From Nocardia cyriacigeorgica (GTDB lineage Bacteria; Actinomycetota; Actinomycetes; Mycobacteriales; Mycobacteriaceae): DNA of 64,000 nt. The DNA is taken from positions 62,001 through 126,000 of the forward strand of contig NZ_JAAGUY010000006.1 of assembly GCF_010868145.1 (NCBI RefSeq), read 5' to 3'. The notes under the pieces were generated by a model that worked only from the letters and a program-made list of their open reading frames with translations, did not search any database and was not told the DNA's origin. Position numbers and translations under genes: made by a program. Every line of letters begins with the position of its first letter. The first letter of the stretch is position 1. Shown here piece after piece: positions 54,970 through 63,813 of this stretch.

Positions 54970-57672
54970 GTGACACAGAACCGGTCGCTGACAGGCGAGC
55001 TGGACAGCTTCTCCGCCGATCTGACCTTCAAGTTGGACCCCTTCCAGCAGCAGGCATGCCGCGCCCTCGAAGAGGGGCACAGTGTGCTGGTGTGCGCCCC
55101 CACCGGCGCGGGTAAAACCGTCGTCGGTGAGTTCGCGGTGCACCTGGCGCTGGCCACCGGCGGCAAATGCTTCTACACCACGCCCATCAAGGCACTGTCC
55201 AATCAGAAGTACGCCGACCTCACCGCGCGATACGGTCGCGACAAGGTCGGGCTGCTGACCGGTGACCAGTCGATCAACTCGGCCGCCCCGATCGTGGTCA
55301 TGACCACCGAAGTCCTGCGCAACATGCTCTACGCATCCTCTGATGCGCTGCATGCGCTGTCCTATGTGGTCATGGACGAGGTGCACTACCTGGCCGACCG
55401 CTTCCGCGGCGCGGTGTGGGAAGAGGTCATCCTGCATCTGCCGCCGGAAGTACGGTTGGTCAGCCTGTCGGCCACGGTGTCCAACGCCGAAGAGTTCGGC
55501 GCCTGGATGGAGACCGTGCGCGGCGATACCGCTGTCGTGGTGGACGAGACCCGCCCGGTCCCGCTGTGGCAGCACGTGATGGTCGGACGGCGCATGTTCG
55601 ACCTGTTCGACAGCAATTCGTCCGAGCAGAAGGTGCTCGTCGACGAAGATCTGGTCCGCTACATCCGCCACCGCGAGAGCGCCGACCGAATGAACAACTG
55701 GGGTGGCGGTCCGCGCGGCCGTGGTGGCGGGCGCCGCGACTTCCGTCCGCTGCCTCGCCCCGAGGTGCTGGCCAAGCTCGACGAAGAAGGGCTGCTGCCC
55801 GCCATCACGTTCATCTTCAGCCGGGCGGGCTGCGATGGCGCGCTGGCGCAGTGCCTGCGCTCGCGGCTGGATCTGAGCCGCGACCAAGACCAGGACCGGG
55901 TCGACGCGATCATCGAGAAGCACACCGGCGAGCTGCCCAAGGCCGACCTCGAGGTGCTCGGTTACTGGGAATGGCGCGAAGCGCTGCACCGCGGGCTCGC
56001 CGCGCACCATGCGGGCATGCTGCCCGCCTTCCGGCACACCGTCGAAGAACTGTTCGTCAACGGTCTGGTGCGCGCGGTCTTCGCCACCGAGACCCTCGCC
56101 CTCGGCATCAATATGCCCGCACGCACCGTCGTGCTGGAGCGGCTGGTCAAGTTCAACGGCGAATCGCACGCCGAACTCACCCCTGGCGAATACACCCAGC
56201 TCACCGGCCGTGCCGGACGTCGCGGCATCGACGTCGAAGGCCACGCCGTTGTGCTGTGGCAGCCCGAGGTCGATACCAGTGCGGTGGCCGGTTTGGCCTC
56301 CACCCGTACCTACCCGCTACGCAGCTCGTTCCGGCCCGGCTACAACATGTCGATCAACCTGATCGACCGGATGGGTGCCGACGAGGCGCGTGCGCTGCTG
56401 GAACGGTCGTTCGCGCAGTTCCAGGCCGACCGCTCGGTGGTCGGGCTGGTACGCGGTATCGAGCGCAACGAGAACCAGTTGCGCAAACTCGCCGGACAGC
56501 TCGGTGGTGTTGAGGGCGATTTCTTCGAGTACTTCTCGCTGCGGGAGCGGATCAAACAGCGGGAACGTCAGCTCGAGCAGCAGGGGAGGACGGACCGGAG
56601 GGGCGCCTCGGTCGCGGCACTGACCTCGCTGCGGCGCGGTGATGTCGTCGCGATTCCGTCCGGGCGGCGCGCGGGGCTCGCGGTGATCTTGGAACCCGAC
56701 GCCACCCCCGGCGACCCGCGCCCGCTCGTCCTCACCGAGGACAAATGGGCGGGACGGATCTCGGTCGCTGATTTCCCGGTGCCCGCCCAGGCGCTCGGGC
56801 ATATGCGGCTGCCGCGCCGAGTCGATCACCGCACCGCCCGCACCCGCCGCGATCTGGCCTCGGCATTGCGCAGCACCGGTATCGCCGCTCCTGGACGGCA
56901 GCGCCGCGGTCAGCGCGCCCGCGCCGCCGATGATCGGGAGCTGGCCACATTGCGGCGCAGCCTGCGTGCCCATCCCGCGCACAGCAGGCCCGACCGCGAA
57001 CAGCTCAGCCGCATCGGCGAACGTTACGCGCGGCTGACCCGGGAAACCGACACCATGCGCCAGAAGGTTGCCGCGACGACGAACTCGCTGGCCCGCACCT
57101 TCGACCGAATCCTTGGACTGCTGGAGGAACGCGGATTCGTGCACGAAGGCGAGGTCACCACGGACGGCCGCCGGCTCGCCAGGATCTACGCCGAAAGCGA
57201 TCTGCTGGTCGCCGAATGCCTGCGCCAAGGGCTGTGGCGCGGACTCGGGCCCGCCGAGCTGGCGGCGGTGGTGTCGATCCTGGTCTACGAATCGCGCCAG
57301 GAGGGCGGGTATCTAGGCGCCTCCGGCCCGACGGCGCCGGTGCGGCGGGCGGTCGGAGCCACCGTCGCGGTGTGGTCGCAACTGCGGACCGACGAAGCCA
57401 GGCACAAGCTCGCGCCCACCCGGGAGCCGGACCTCGGATTCGTTACCGGCATCCACACCTGGGCCCGCGGCGACGGGTTGGCCGAGTCGTTGCTCGCCAG
57501 TGGTGACCAGGGTTCGCCGCTGTCGGCAGGCGATTTCGTGCGCTGGTGCCGTCAGGTCATCGACCTGCTCGACCAGATCCACAGCACCGCCGACGATGCG
57601 GAGGTCGCGGCCACCGCGGCCAAGGCGGTGCGGGCGATCCGGCGGGGTGTCGTCGCGGTGGACGCCGCGTGA
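54970..57672 (+). CDS. helY: Superfamily 2 DEAD/DEVH helicase HelY (Ski2/Mtr4-like)
   Basis: 900 residues. Walker A APTGAGKT near 43-50, TPIKALSNQKY (motif Ia), DEVH box MDEVHYLAD near 136, SATVSN (motif III), LALGINMPARTVV and QLTGRAGRRG (motifs V/VI), and a C-terminal DSHCT-type domain. An internal Gly/Arg-rich loop GGGPRGRGGGRRD (about 240) replaces part of the lid. Expected to unwind RNA during processing or decay. GTG 54970, 3 bp after tatC, as in Rv2093c-Rv2092c. Confidence 0.95.
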   Translation: MTQNRSLTGELDSFSADLTFKLDPFQQQACRALEEGHSVLVCAPTGAGKTVVGEFAVHLALATGGKCFYTTPIKALSNQKYADLTARYGRDKVGLLTGDQSINSAAPIVVMTTEVLRNMLYASSDALHALSYVVMDEVHYLADRFRGAVWEEVILHLPPEVRLVSLSATVSNAEEFGAWMETVRGDTAVVVDETRPVPLWQHVMVGRRMFDLFDSNSSEQKVLVDEDLVRYIRHRESADRMNNWGGGPRGRGGGRRDFRPLPRPEVLAKLDEEGLLPAITFIFSRAGCDGALAQCLRSRLDLSRDQDQDRVDAIIEKHTGELPKADLEVLGYWEWREALHRGLAAHHAGMLPAFRHTVEELFVNGLVRAVFATETLALGINMPARTVVLERLVKFNGESHAELTPGEYTQLTGRAGRRGIDVEGHAVVLWQPEVDTSAVAGLASTRTYPLRSSFRPGYNMSINLIDRMGADEARALLERSFAQFQADRSVVGLVRGIERNENQLRKLAGQLGGVEGDFFEYFSLRERIKQRERQLEQQGRTDRRGASVAALTSLRRGDVVAIPSGRRAGLAVILEPDATPGDPRPLVLTEDKWAGRISVADFPVPAQALGHMRLPRRVDHRTARTRRDLASALRSTGIAAPGRQRRGQRARAADDRELATLRRSLRAHPAHSRPDREQLSRIGERYARLTRETDTMRQKVAATTNSLARTFDRILGLLEERGFVHEGEVTTDGRRLARIYAESDLLVAECLRQGLWRGLGPAELAAVVSILVYESRQEGGYLGASGPTAPVRRAVGATVAVWSQLRTDEARHKLAPTREPDLGFVTGIHTWARGDGLAESLLASGDQGSPLSAGDFVRWCRQVIDLLDQIHSTADDAEVAATAAKAVRAIRRGVVAVDAA

Positions 57673-57749
57673 CAGAAGCGTTTGTGATTTGATTTCTTTC
57701 GCACGCGGGGGGCTACCGTGTGTATAACGATGCGAGTGGAGGCAACCAG

Positions 57750-58502
57750 ATGAGCGGCCCGTACGGACCGAACGACGCCCCTGGTCCCGGGGAGGGACGC
57801 AACGATCCCACCCAGCACTGGGGCGGACAGCAGGCGCCCGGCGGGGCCGGGCCCACCCAGCAGTGGGGTGGACAGCAGCCGTCTGCGGCGCAGCCCACCC
57901 AGCAGTGGGGTGGCGGCGAGCAGGCGTCGCAGCCGCAGTGGGGGCAGCAGCCGAACCAGCCCCAGCAGCCGAATCAGCCGCAGTGGGGGCAGCAGCCGAA
58001 CCAGCCCCAGCAGCCGAACCAGCCCCAGAGCCAGCCGTGGGCGCAGCCGCAGCAGCAGTGGGTTCAGCCGCAGCAGCAACCCCAACAGCAGTGGGGTCAG
58101 CAGCAGCCGCAGCAGGACTGGGGCCAGCAGGGCCAGCAGCAGTGGAACCCGAACCAGCCGCAGCAGCCCCAGCAGGGCGGTAGCGGCGGCGGTAAGAGCA
58201 AGGGCCTGATCATCGGTCTCGCCGTGCTCGGTGTGGCGATCGTCGGCGGCATCGTCGCGCTGATCCTGCTGCTGACCGCCAAGGACGAACTCGACCAGGC
58301 GGCCGTGCAGTCCGGCGTGCAGAAGGTGCTCTCGGAGTCCTACGGCATCGAAGACGTCAGTGATGTCTCCTGCCCGGCCGGCCAGGAAGTCAAGGTCGAC
58401 GCCACCTTCAGCTGCGACCTGAAGGTCAGTGGTGAGGCGAAGAAGGTCAGCGTCAAGATCACCAAGGATGACGGCACCTACGAGGTCGGCCGCCCGAGCT
58501 GA
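57750..58502 (+). CDS. Q/P-rich DUF4333 membrane protein
   Basis: 250 residues. The first 145 are a Gln/Pro/Trp-rich low-complexity tract with an exact 15-residue repeat (PQWGQQPNQPQQPNQ, twice), then a Gly/Ser/Lys hinge, one membrane helix (GLIIGLAVLGVAIVGGIVAL, about 151-176), and an extracytoplasmic DUF4333 domain with a likely disulfide (SCPAGQE and FSCDLKV). ATG 57750 has GGAGG 7 nt upstream; TATAAC at 57723 may be its -10. Same place as Rv2091c after helY. Function unknown; the prion-like tail could mediate condensation or partner binding in the cytosol. Confidence 0.85.
   Translation: MSGPYGPNDAPGPGEGRNDPTQHWGGQQAPGGAGPTQQWGGQQPSAAQPTQQWGGGEQASQPQWGQQPNQPQQPNQPQWGQQPNQPQQPNQPQSQPWAQPQQQWVQPQQQPQQQWGQQQPQQDWGQQGQQQWNPNQPQQPQQGGSGGGKSKGLIIGLAVLGVAIVGGIVALILLLTAKDELDQAAVQSGVQKVLSESYGIEDVSDVSCPAGQEVKVDATFSCDLKVSGEAKKVSVKITKDDGTYEVGRPS
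57933..58022 (+). repeat. Two 45-bp in-frame tandem repeats
   Basis: Units 57933-57977 and 57978-58022 differ at one position (AAT versus AAC). Each encodes PQWGQQPNQPQQPNQ. Likely to vary in number by slippage. Confidence 0.85.
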
Positions 58503-58633
58503 TCCGCACCCGGGCCGCCCGCCGCAGAGATGCGGGCGGGCCCGACCACGGTCCGGTCGACGGATGTCGTCGCCGCCTCAGAGCCCGGGGCCCGCGACGA
58601 ACACCGCACCGCCCGAACCGAACTCCAATCGGA

Positions 58634-58684
58634 AATCGCCGGCATCGAGTGGTCTGCACGAAAGACCATTCGATGCCGGCGATT
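58634..58684. terminator. 22-bp hairpin between convergent DUF4333 and exonuclease genes
   Basis: Arms 58634-58655 and 58663-58684 pair over 22 bp with one G-T mismatch around a 7-nt loop (GCACGAA). The spacer 58503-58780 holds no gene. It can stop transcription from either side. Confidence 0.7.
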
Positions 58685-58780
58685 CCGTATGCGGCCAGCG
58701 CCCGCGCGAGGCAGGTGCCATGGCTGCCGACTACCACCGGCCAATCTGTTCGATCCACTGCGGACGCAGGGATTTCGAGG

Positions 58781-59752
58781 TCACACGCGTGGGGCGGCCA
58801 TGGCGGTGACGAGGCGGGTGATGGGGCTTTCGGCGTTGTAGGTGAGTGCCAGTTCGCGGAGTCGTTCGGGGTCGGCCGGAGTAGTGGGGAGGGTGTCGGG
58901 ACGCGACAACGTGACCTCGGCGTCGCGAACTACACGGACGACAGGTGCCGCAGAGGTCAAGTAGGCCTCGGCGGCACGGAGTTTGGCGCGGACGCCCTGA
59001 GCGAGTTCGGCGGCGGGATCGTCGACGGCGGCGCGCAACGCGTCGAGGGAGCCGAACCGCGTGATGAGGGTGGAGGCCGACTTTTCGCCGATACCCGCGA
59101 CACCGGGCAGTCCGTCGGAGGCGTCTCCGCGCAATGTGGCCATATCGGCGTAGGCGGGGCCGGCGTTCTCCAGCGGCACACCGTATTTCGCGGACACTTC
59201 GGCCGGTCCGAATAGTTCCGCCTTGGCCAGGCCGCGTCCCACGTACAGCACCCGGATCAGTGGTGTGGGTGTGTCCCGTACCAGTTGGAGCAGGTCGCGG
59301 TCGCCGCTCACCACGACGACGTCGTCGGTCTGTTCCTTGGACGCGAGCGTGCCGAGCACATCGTCGGCCTCCAGGCCGTCGGCGCCGCCGGTGGCGATGC
59401 CGGCCGCCGCCAGCACCTCGAGGATCATCGCCACCTGTGGGGTCAGCCGATCCGGCACCTCCTCCGCGCCGGGCGCGGCGTCCGCCGAGGTATCGAGGCG
59501 GTGGGACTTGTAGGTCGGCACCAGATCCACCCGGAACTGCGGCCGCCAATCCAGATCCAGACACACCACGAGCCTGCTGGGGGAGTGCCGAGTGATAAGT
59601 GCGGCGACCATATCGGTGAAGCCGCGCAGTGCGTTCACCGACCGGCCGTCGGGTGCGGTGATCTTCTCCGGGATCGCATGGAAGGCGCGGAACCACAGAC
59701 TGGCCCCGTCGAGCAGCAGTAGTGGTCCGTTGGCGGGAGCGGCAGACGTCAC
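58781..59752 (-). CDS. 5'-3' exonuclease (Pol I N-terminal-like, FEN family)
   Basis: 323 residues. PIN-like nuclease domain with acidic motifs [56 protein letters not shown] and [16 protein letters not shown], then the helix-hairpin-helix [14 protein letters not shown]. It removes RNA primers or flaps. Stand-alone, in addition to Pol I; corresponds to Rv2090. Confidence 0.93.
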   Translation of the reverse strand: MTSAAPANGPLLLLDGASLWFRAFHAIPEKITAPDGRSVNALRGFTDMVAALITRHSPSRLVVCLDLDWRPQFRVDLVPTYKSHRLDTSADAAPGAEEVPDRLTPQVAMILEVLAAAGIATGGADGLEADDVLGTLASKEQTDDVVVVSGDRDLLQLVRDTPTPLIRVLYVGRGLAKAELFGPAEVSAKYGVPLENAGPAYADMATLRGDASDGLPGVAGIGEKSASTLITRFGSLDALRAAVDDPAAELAQGVRAKLRAAEAYLTSAAPVVRVVRDAEVTLSRPDTLPTTPADPERLRELALTYNAESPITRLVTAMAAPRV

Positions 59753-59869
59753 GGGCCGAGGTTACCTGCCGGGACCGACATCACCGGACCGGCAACTCCC
59801 GAGGCCGCTACACGGCGGAACCGGCGGAGTGCATCCGGGCGACGCGTCCTGCGGGTAACGTCGACCGGT

Positions 59870-60997
59870 ATGAGCTCGCATACGGATTCACGATTCGCGG
59901 GGGACGTCTACGCCGACCGGCTCGAGCGCGCGGTGCAGCTGATGCGGGCCGCTCATCTGGACGCGCTGCTCATCACCCCTGGACCCGATCTGCGCTATCT
60001 GATCGGCTCCGCCGCCGACTCGTTCGAGCGGCTGACCTGCCTGGTCATCCCCGCAGACAAGAGCACACCGTCGGTGGTGATCCCGAAACTGGAACTCGCC
60101 TCGTTGGACGGCTCCGCCGTGTCGGACCTCGGATTGCAGGTCGCTGACTGGGTCGACGGAATCGACCCGTACCAGATCGTGAAGTCCGCGTTGCACGTCG
60201 GCTCGCGCGTCGCGGTCACGGATTCGATGCCGGCCCTGCACCTGCTGCCGCTGGCCGAATCCTTCAGCGGCCTTCCGGTCTCGGCGACGCCCGTACTGCG
60301 GGAATTGCGCATGATCAAGGACGCCGCGGAGATCGAGGCCTTGCGCGAAGCGGGCGCCGCGATCGACCGTGTACACGCCAGGATGGGCGAGTGGCTGCTG
60401 CCAGGGCGCACCGAAGCCGAGGTCGCCGCGGATATCCGCGAGGCGATCGTCGCCGAAGGCCATACCGAGGCCGAGTTCGTGATCGTCGGGAGTGGTCCGA
60501 ACGGCGCGATCCCGCATCACATGCAATCGGAGCGGCGCCTGCAGCAGGGCGATGTGGTCGTCATCGACATCGGCGGCCCGGTCCCCACCGGCTACAACTC
60601 TGACTGCACCCGCACCTACGTCCTTGGCGAACCGCGCTCCGAGGTGGCCACCCGCTACGCCGAACTGGAAGACGCGCAGGCCGCGGCCGTCGCGGCGGTC
60701 CGGCCCGGCGTGAGCGCCGAATCGGTGGACGCCGCGGCACGTGATCCGTTGAAGGCCGCGGGTCTTGGTGCGGCGTTCGTGCACCGCACCGGGCACGGCA
60801 TCGGCCTGTCGGTGCACGAGGAGCCCTACATCGTAGAGGGCAACGAGCTGGAATTGCGGCCGGGAATGGCGTTCAGCGTCGAGCCGGGCATCTATTTCCG
60901 TGGTGATTGGGGTGCGCGGATCGAGGACATCGTCGTCGTCACCGAGGACGGCTGCGAGTCGATGAACCAGCGCCCGCACGGTCTGACGGTGCTCTGA
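59870..60997 (+). CDS. pepE: M24-family Xaa-Pro dipeptidase
   Basis: 375 residues with an N-terminal creatinase-like domain (1-145) and C-terminal pita-bread metallopeptidase. Metal ligands lie in VVIDIGGPV (Asp), NSDCTRTYV (Asp), HRTGHGIGLSVHEEPYI (His), FSVEPGIYF (Glu) and RIEDIVVV (Glu). Cleaves X-Pro dipeptides, perhaps clearing peptides from the proteasome. Corresponds to PepE (Rv2089c). Confidence 0.93.
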   Translation: MSSHTDSRFAGDVYADRLERAVQLMRAAHLDALLITPGPDLRYLIGSAADSFERLTCLVIPADKSTPSVVIPKLELASLDGSAVSDLGLQVADWVDGIDPYQIVKSALHVGSRVAVTDSMPALHLLPLAESFSGLPVSATPVLRELRMIKDAAEIEALREAGAAIDRVHARMGEWLLPGRTEAEVAADIREAIVAEGHTEAEFVIVGSGPNGAIPHHMQSERRLQQGDVVVIDIGGPVPTGYNSDCTRTYVLGEPRSEVATRYAELEDAQAAAVAAVRPGVSAESVDAAARDPLKAAGLGAAFVHRTGHGIGLSVHEEPYIVEGNELELRPGMAFSVEPGIYFRGDWGARIEDIVVVTEDGCESMNQRPHGLTVL

Positions 60998-61034
60998 GCG
61001 GTCGAGCTGTCGCTGTACCGGCCGCGGCCCGCGC

Positions 61035-61442
61035 TCAGCGTGTGGTGAGGGTGCTGCTCGACATGACCCGCCGCACCTGGATCGCGATGACGACCCGCGT
61101 CGGGTTCTCCCGGGGCACCCGGTACCGACCCGCGTAGCGCTGGACCGCATCGGCGACGCTGTCCGGATCGTCGAGCACCGTTGCCGGGCCCTCGAGGGTC
61201 AGCCAACGGGCCCCGTCGACCTGGCTGACCGCTGCGTACCCGGACCGGCGTGCATTGCGCACCTTGACCGATGTGCCGTCGGCAATGACCCGCGCGATCC
61301 CGGCCGCTGCGTCCCATGTGAATCCGACCGCCACCACATGTGGCGTCCCGTCGGCACGCAGGGTGGTCAGGGTCGCCAGGTGCCGGTCGGTCACGAACTC
61401 GGCGGCGGTGGGGGAGAGTTCGACAGCAGCATCGATGGCCAT
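61035..61442 (-). CDS. PPOX-class F420-dependent protein (Rv2074-like)
   Basis: 135 residues, split beta-barrel: FVTDRHLATLTTLRADGTPH and VAVGFTWDAAAGIARVIADG, then TSVKVRNARRSGYAAVSQVD. Members bind F420, and Rv2074, at the same place next to the SDR and cobL, is reported as an F420H2-dependent biliverdin reductase. ATG 61442. Convergent with pepE. Confidence 0.85.
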   Translation of the reverse strand: MAIDAAVELSPTAAEFVTDRHLATLTTLRADGTPHVVAVGFTWDAAAGIARVIADGTSVKVRNARRSGYAAVSQVDGARWLTLEGPATVLDDPDSVADAVQRYAGRYRVPRENPTRVVIAIQVRRVMSSSTLTTR

Positions 61443-61619
61443 GCCTCGACGGTAGCGAGTGGGTGCGCTGGCTACGCCACCGCGTCTGCCGATCATGGTG
61501 GTGCACGGCCTCGCGGTCGCCGGGGGCTTCCACCAGGTCCCCAGTTCTGGATCGGCGGTCCGTGGCGTCGCGGCATCGCTGATTGCGGGTCCCGCCGACC
61601 CGGATGACAGGATGGGTGC

Positions 61620-62384
61620 ATGGGATTGCGTGGTGCGCGAGAACTCGATGCGGGGACGGTGCTGGTGCTCGGTGGGCGCAGCGAGATCGGTCTCGAGGTC
61701 GCGCGGCGTATCGCGCCCGGCCGGACCGTGGTGCTCGCGGCGCGGCGCAGCGGGGACCTGGCCGCCGAGACGGCGGCGATCGAAGCGGCAGGGGCGGCCG
61801 CCGTGCACTGTGTCGAGTTCGATGCCGATGACACCGCGAGTCATCCCGCGCTGCTGGAGAAGGTGGCGGCCGAATACGGCCAGCTCGGTGTGGTGGTGCT
61901 GGCCTTCGGCATCCTCGGCGATCAAGCCCGCGCCGAACGCGATCCGGCGCATGCACTGGCGGTGGTGCACACCGACTTCAGCGCGCAGGTCAGCGTGCTC
62001 ACCGTGCTGGCGACCATGTTGCGGGCGCAGGGCAGCGGGCAGCTCGTGGTGTTCAGCTCCATTGCCGGGGTGCGGGTGCGGCGCGCGAACTACGTCTACG
62101 GTGCGGCGAAGGCAGGCCTGGACGGATTCGCGAGCGGGCTCGCGGACGCCCTGCTCGGCACCGGCGTACATCTGCTGCTGGTGCGCTCGGGCTTCGTCAT
62201 CGGCCGGATGACCGAAGGGATGGAGCCGGCTCCGTTCTCCATCACGGCCGGTCAGGTTGCCGATGCTGTCGTAGCAGGCTTGCACCGGCGAGCGGGCCAA
62301 GTGGCCGTTCCCGGCATCCTGCGATTGGTTTTCGTCGCCTTCCGCATGATGCCGCGGTCGGTGTGGCGCCGCATGCCGCGATGA
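61620..62384 (+). CDS. SDR-family oxidoreductase (Rv2073c-like)
   Basis: 254 residues. Cofactor motif VLVLGGRSEIGLEVA, VLAFGILGD (NAG-like), catalytic Ser in VVFSSIAGVR, and YxxxK in YVYGAAKAGLDGF. It resembles the DprE2-type decaprenylphospho-sugar 2-ulose reductases and its positional homologue Rv2073c. Upstream 61443-61619 has no gene. cobL follows 52 bp downstream. Confidence 0.88.
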   Translation: MGLRGARELDAGTVLVLGGRSEIGLEVARRIAPGRTVVLAARRSGDLAAETAAIEAAGAAAVHCVEFDADDTASHPALLEKVAAEYGQLGVVVLAFGILGDQARAERDPAHALAVVHTDFSAQVSVLTVLATMLRAQGSGQLVVFSSIAGVRVRRANYVYGAAKAGLDGFASGLADALLGTGVHLLLVRSGFVIGRMTEGMEPAPFSITAGQVADAVVAGLHRRAGQVAVPGILRLVFVAFRMMPRSVWRRMPR

Positions 62385-62436
62385 GCGTCGATCGGACTCC
62401 GATGCCCGCGCCGAGATTTGGTCGGCGGACCGGGGA

Positions 62437-63705
62437 GTGGCGGTGAGCGCGGGGACTGCGGACGCAGCGGCGAGGATGAACTGGCCGGGTGCGCCGATCG
62501 CGGTGGTCGGCATCGGTGCGGACGGCTGGGGCGAGTTGGGTACGGCGGCGCGCGACGCTATCGCCGGCTGTCAGGTTCTGATGGGTTCCGCGCGGCAACT
62601 GACGTTGGTTCCCGATGACGTGACCGCGACTCGTATTTCCTGGCCCTCACCCCTGCTGCCCGCTCTGCCGGATCTGCTGCGCGAGCACGCGGACGCGCAG
62701 ATTTGCGTGCTGGCCAGCGGTGATCCGATGTTCTACGGGATCGGCGTGACGCTGGCTAGTCTGGTCGGCGCACAGACATTGCGGGTGTTCCCGCAACCGT
62801 CGTCGGCGTCGTTGGCGTGTGCGCGGCTCGGGTGGCCGCTCGCGGAGATCCCGGTGGTGTCCGCGGTCGGCCGGTCACCGGCGAATCTGCTGCCGGAACT
62901 CACCGATCGCCGCCGCATCCTCGTCCTCAGTGCCGATGCGGCGACCCCGGCCGTCATCGCGGACCTGCTGAGCCGCAACGGATTCGGCGCTTCGACCATG
63001 ACCGTGCTCGAACAACTCGGCGGCTCCGCCGAGCGCCTCGTCACCGCGACCGCATCGGAATGGGAAAGCGCCCGGATCGACCCCCTCAATATCGTCGCGA
63101 TCGAGGCGGTCGCCGATGCCACGAGTACCCGGGCCACTCGGCTACCCGGATTGCCCGACACCCTGTTCGGCGACGACGGCCAGCTCACCAAATCGGAGGT
63201 CCGCGCGCTGACCCTGAGCGCCCTCGCGCCCGCGCCGGATGAGCTGCTGTGGGACGTCGGCGGCGGCTCTGGCAGCATCGCCATCGAATGGTGCCGCACG
63301 CACCCCACCTGCCGAGCGGTCAGCTTCGAACGGGTCGAGCGGCGGCGGCAGCGGATCGCGGAGAACGCCGTGGCCCTCGGCGCCACCCGGATCGAGGTCC
63401 GCGGCGAGGTGCGCGGCGCACTGGATGGTTCCGTCGGCCCGGATCCGGACGCGATCTTCCTCGGCGGCGGCCTCACCCAGGACGGCGTTTTCGAGACATG
63501 CTGGTCGCATCTGCGCCAGGGCGGGCGGCTGGTGGCCAATGCCGTCACCGCCGAGTCCGAGGCAATGCTGCTCGGTCTGGTTGCCGCGCACGGCGGTGAG
63601 CTGCGCAAATTCCAGGTCTACCGGGCCGAGCCGCTGGGTGGGTTCACCGCATGGCGGCCGCAATTACCTGTTGTGCAGTGGACGGTGGTCAAAGGCGCGG
63701 ACTGA
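62437..63705 (+). CDS. cobL: Precorrin-6Y C5,15-methyltransferase (decarboxylating), CbiE-CbiT fusion
   Basis: 422 residues. N-terminal CbiE-type tetrapyrrole methylase (about 20-215: AVVGIGADGWGELGTAARDA, VLASGDPMFYGIGV) and C-terminal CbiT (about 235-422) with SAM motif LLWDVGGGSGSIAIEW and AIFLGGGLTQDG. Performs two methylations and one decarboxylation in aerobic cobalamin synthesis. GTG 62437 taken; ATG 62476 (MNWPGAPIA) is an alternative. MetH in this window needs the product. Confidence 0.94.
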   Translation: MAVSAGTADAAARMNWPGAPIAVVGIGADGWGELGTAARDAIAGCQVLMGSARQLTLVPDDVTATRISWPSPLLPALPDLLREHADAQICVLASGDPMFYGIGVTLASLVGAQTLRVFPQPSSASLACARLGWPLAEIPVVSAVGRSPANLLPELTDRRRILVLSADAATPAVIADLLSRNGFGASTMTVLEQLGGSAERLVTATASEWESARIDPLNIVAIEAVADATSTRATRLPGLPDTLFGDDGQLTKSEVRALTLSALAPAPDELLWDVGGGSGSIAIEWCRTHPTCRAVSFERVERRRQRIAENAVALGATRIEVRGEVRGALDGSVGPDPDAIFLGGGLTQDGVFETCWSHLRQGGRLVANAVTAESEAMLLGLVAAHGGELRKFQVYRAEPLGGFTAWRPQLPVVQWTVVKGAD

Positions 63706-63769
63706 GCGGTGATCCGGTCCTGCCCATGGGTGAAACAGGATCGTTCCAGCGGGTAGGGTCTGGTCCGAG

Positions 63770-63787
63770 TTCCGATCATGATCGGAA
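63770..63787. promoter_or_regulatory. 18-bp perfect palindrome
   Basis: TTCCGATCATGATCGGAA, 26 bp before the ATG of the last gene and downstream of TAGGGT (63754-63759), a possible -10. Fits an operator; a cobL terminator is the alternative, since AAA follows. Confidence 0.5.
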
Positions 63788-63813
63788 AACCCAGTTCCTG
63801 ACCGGGGAGTCAC

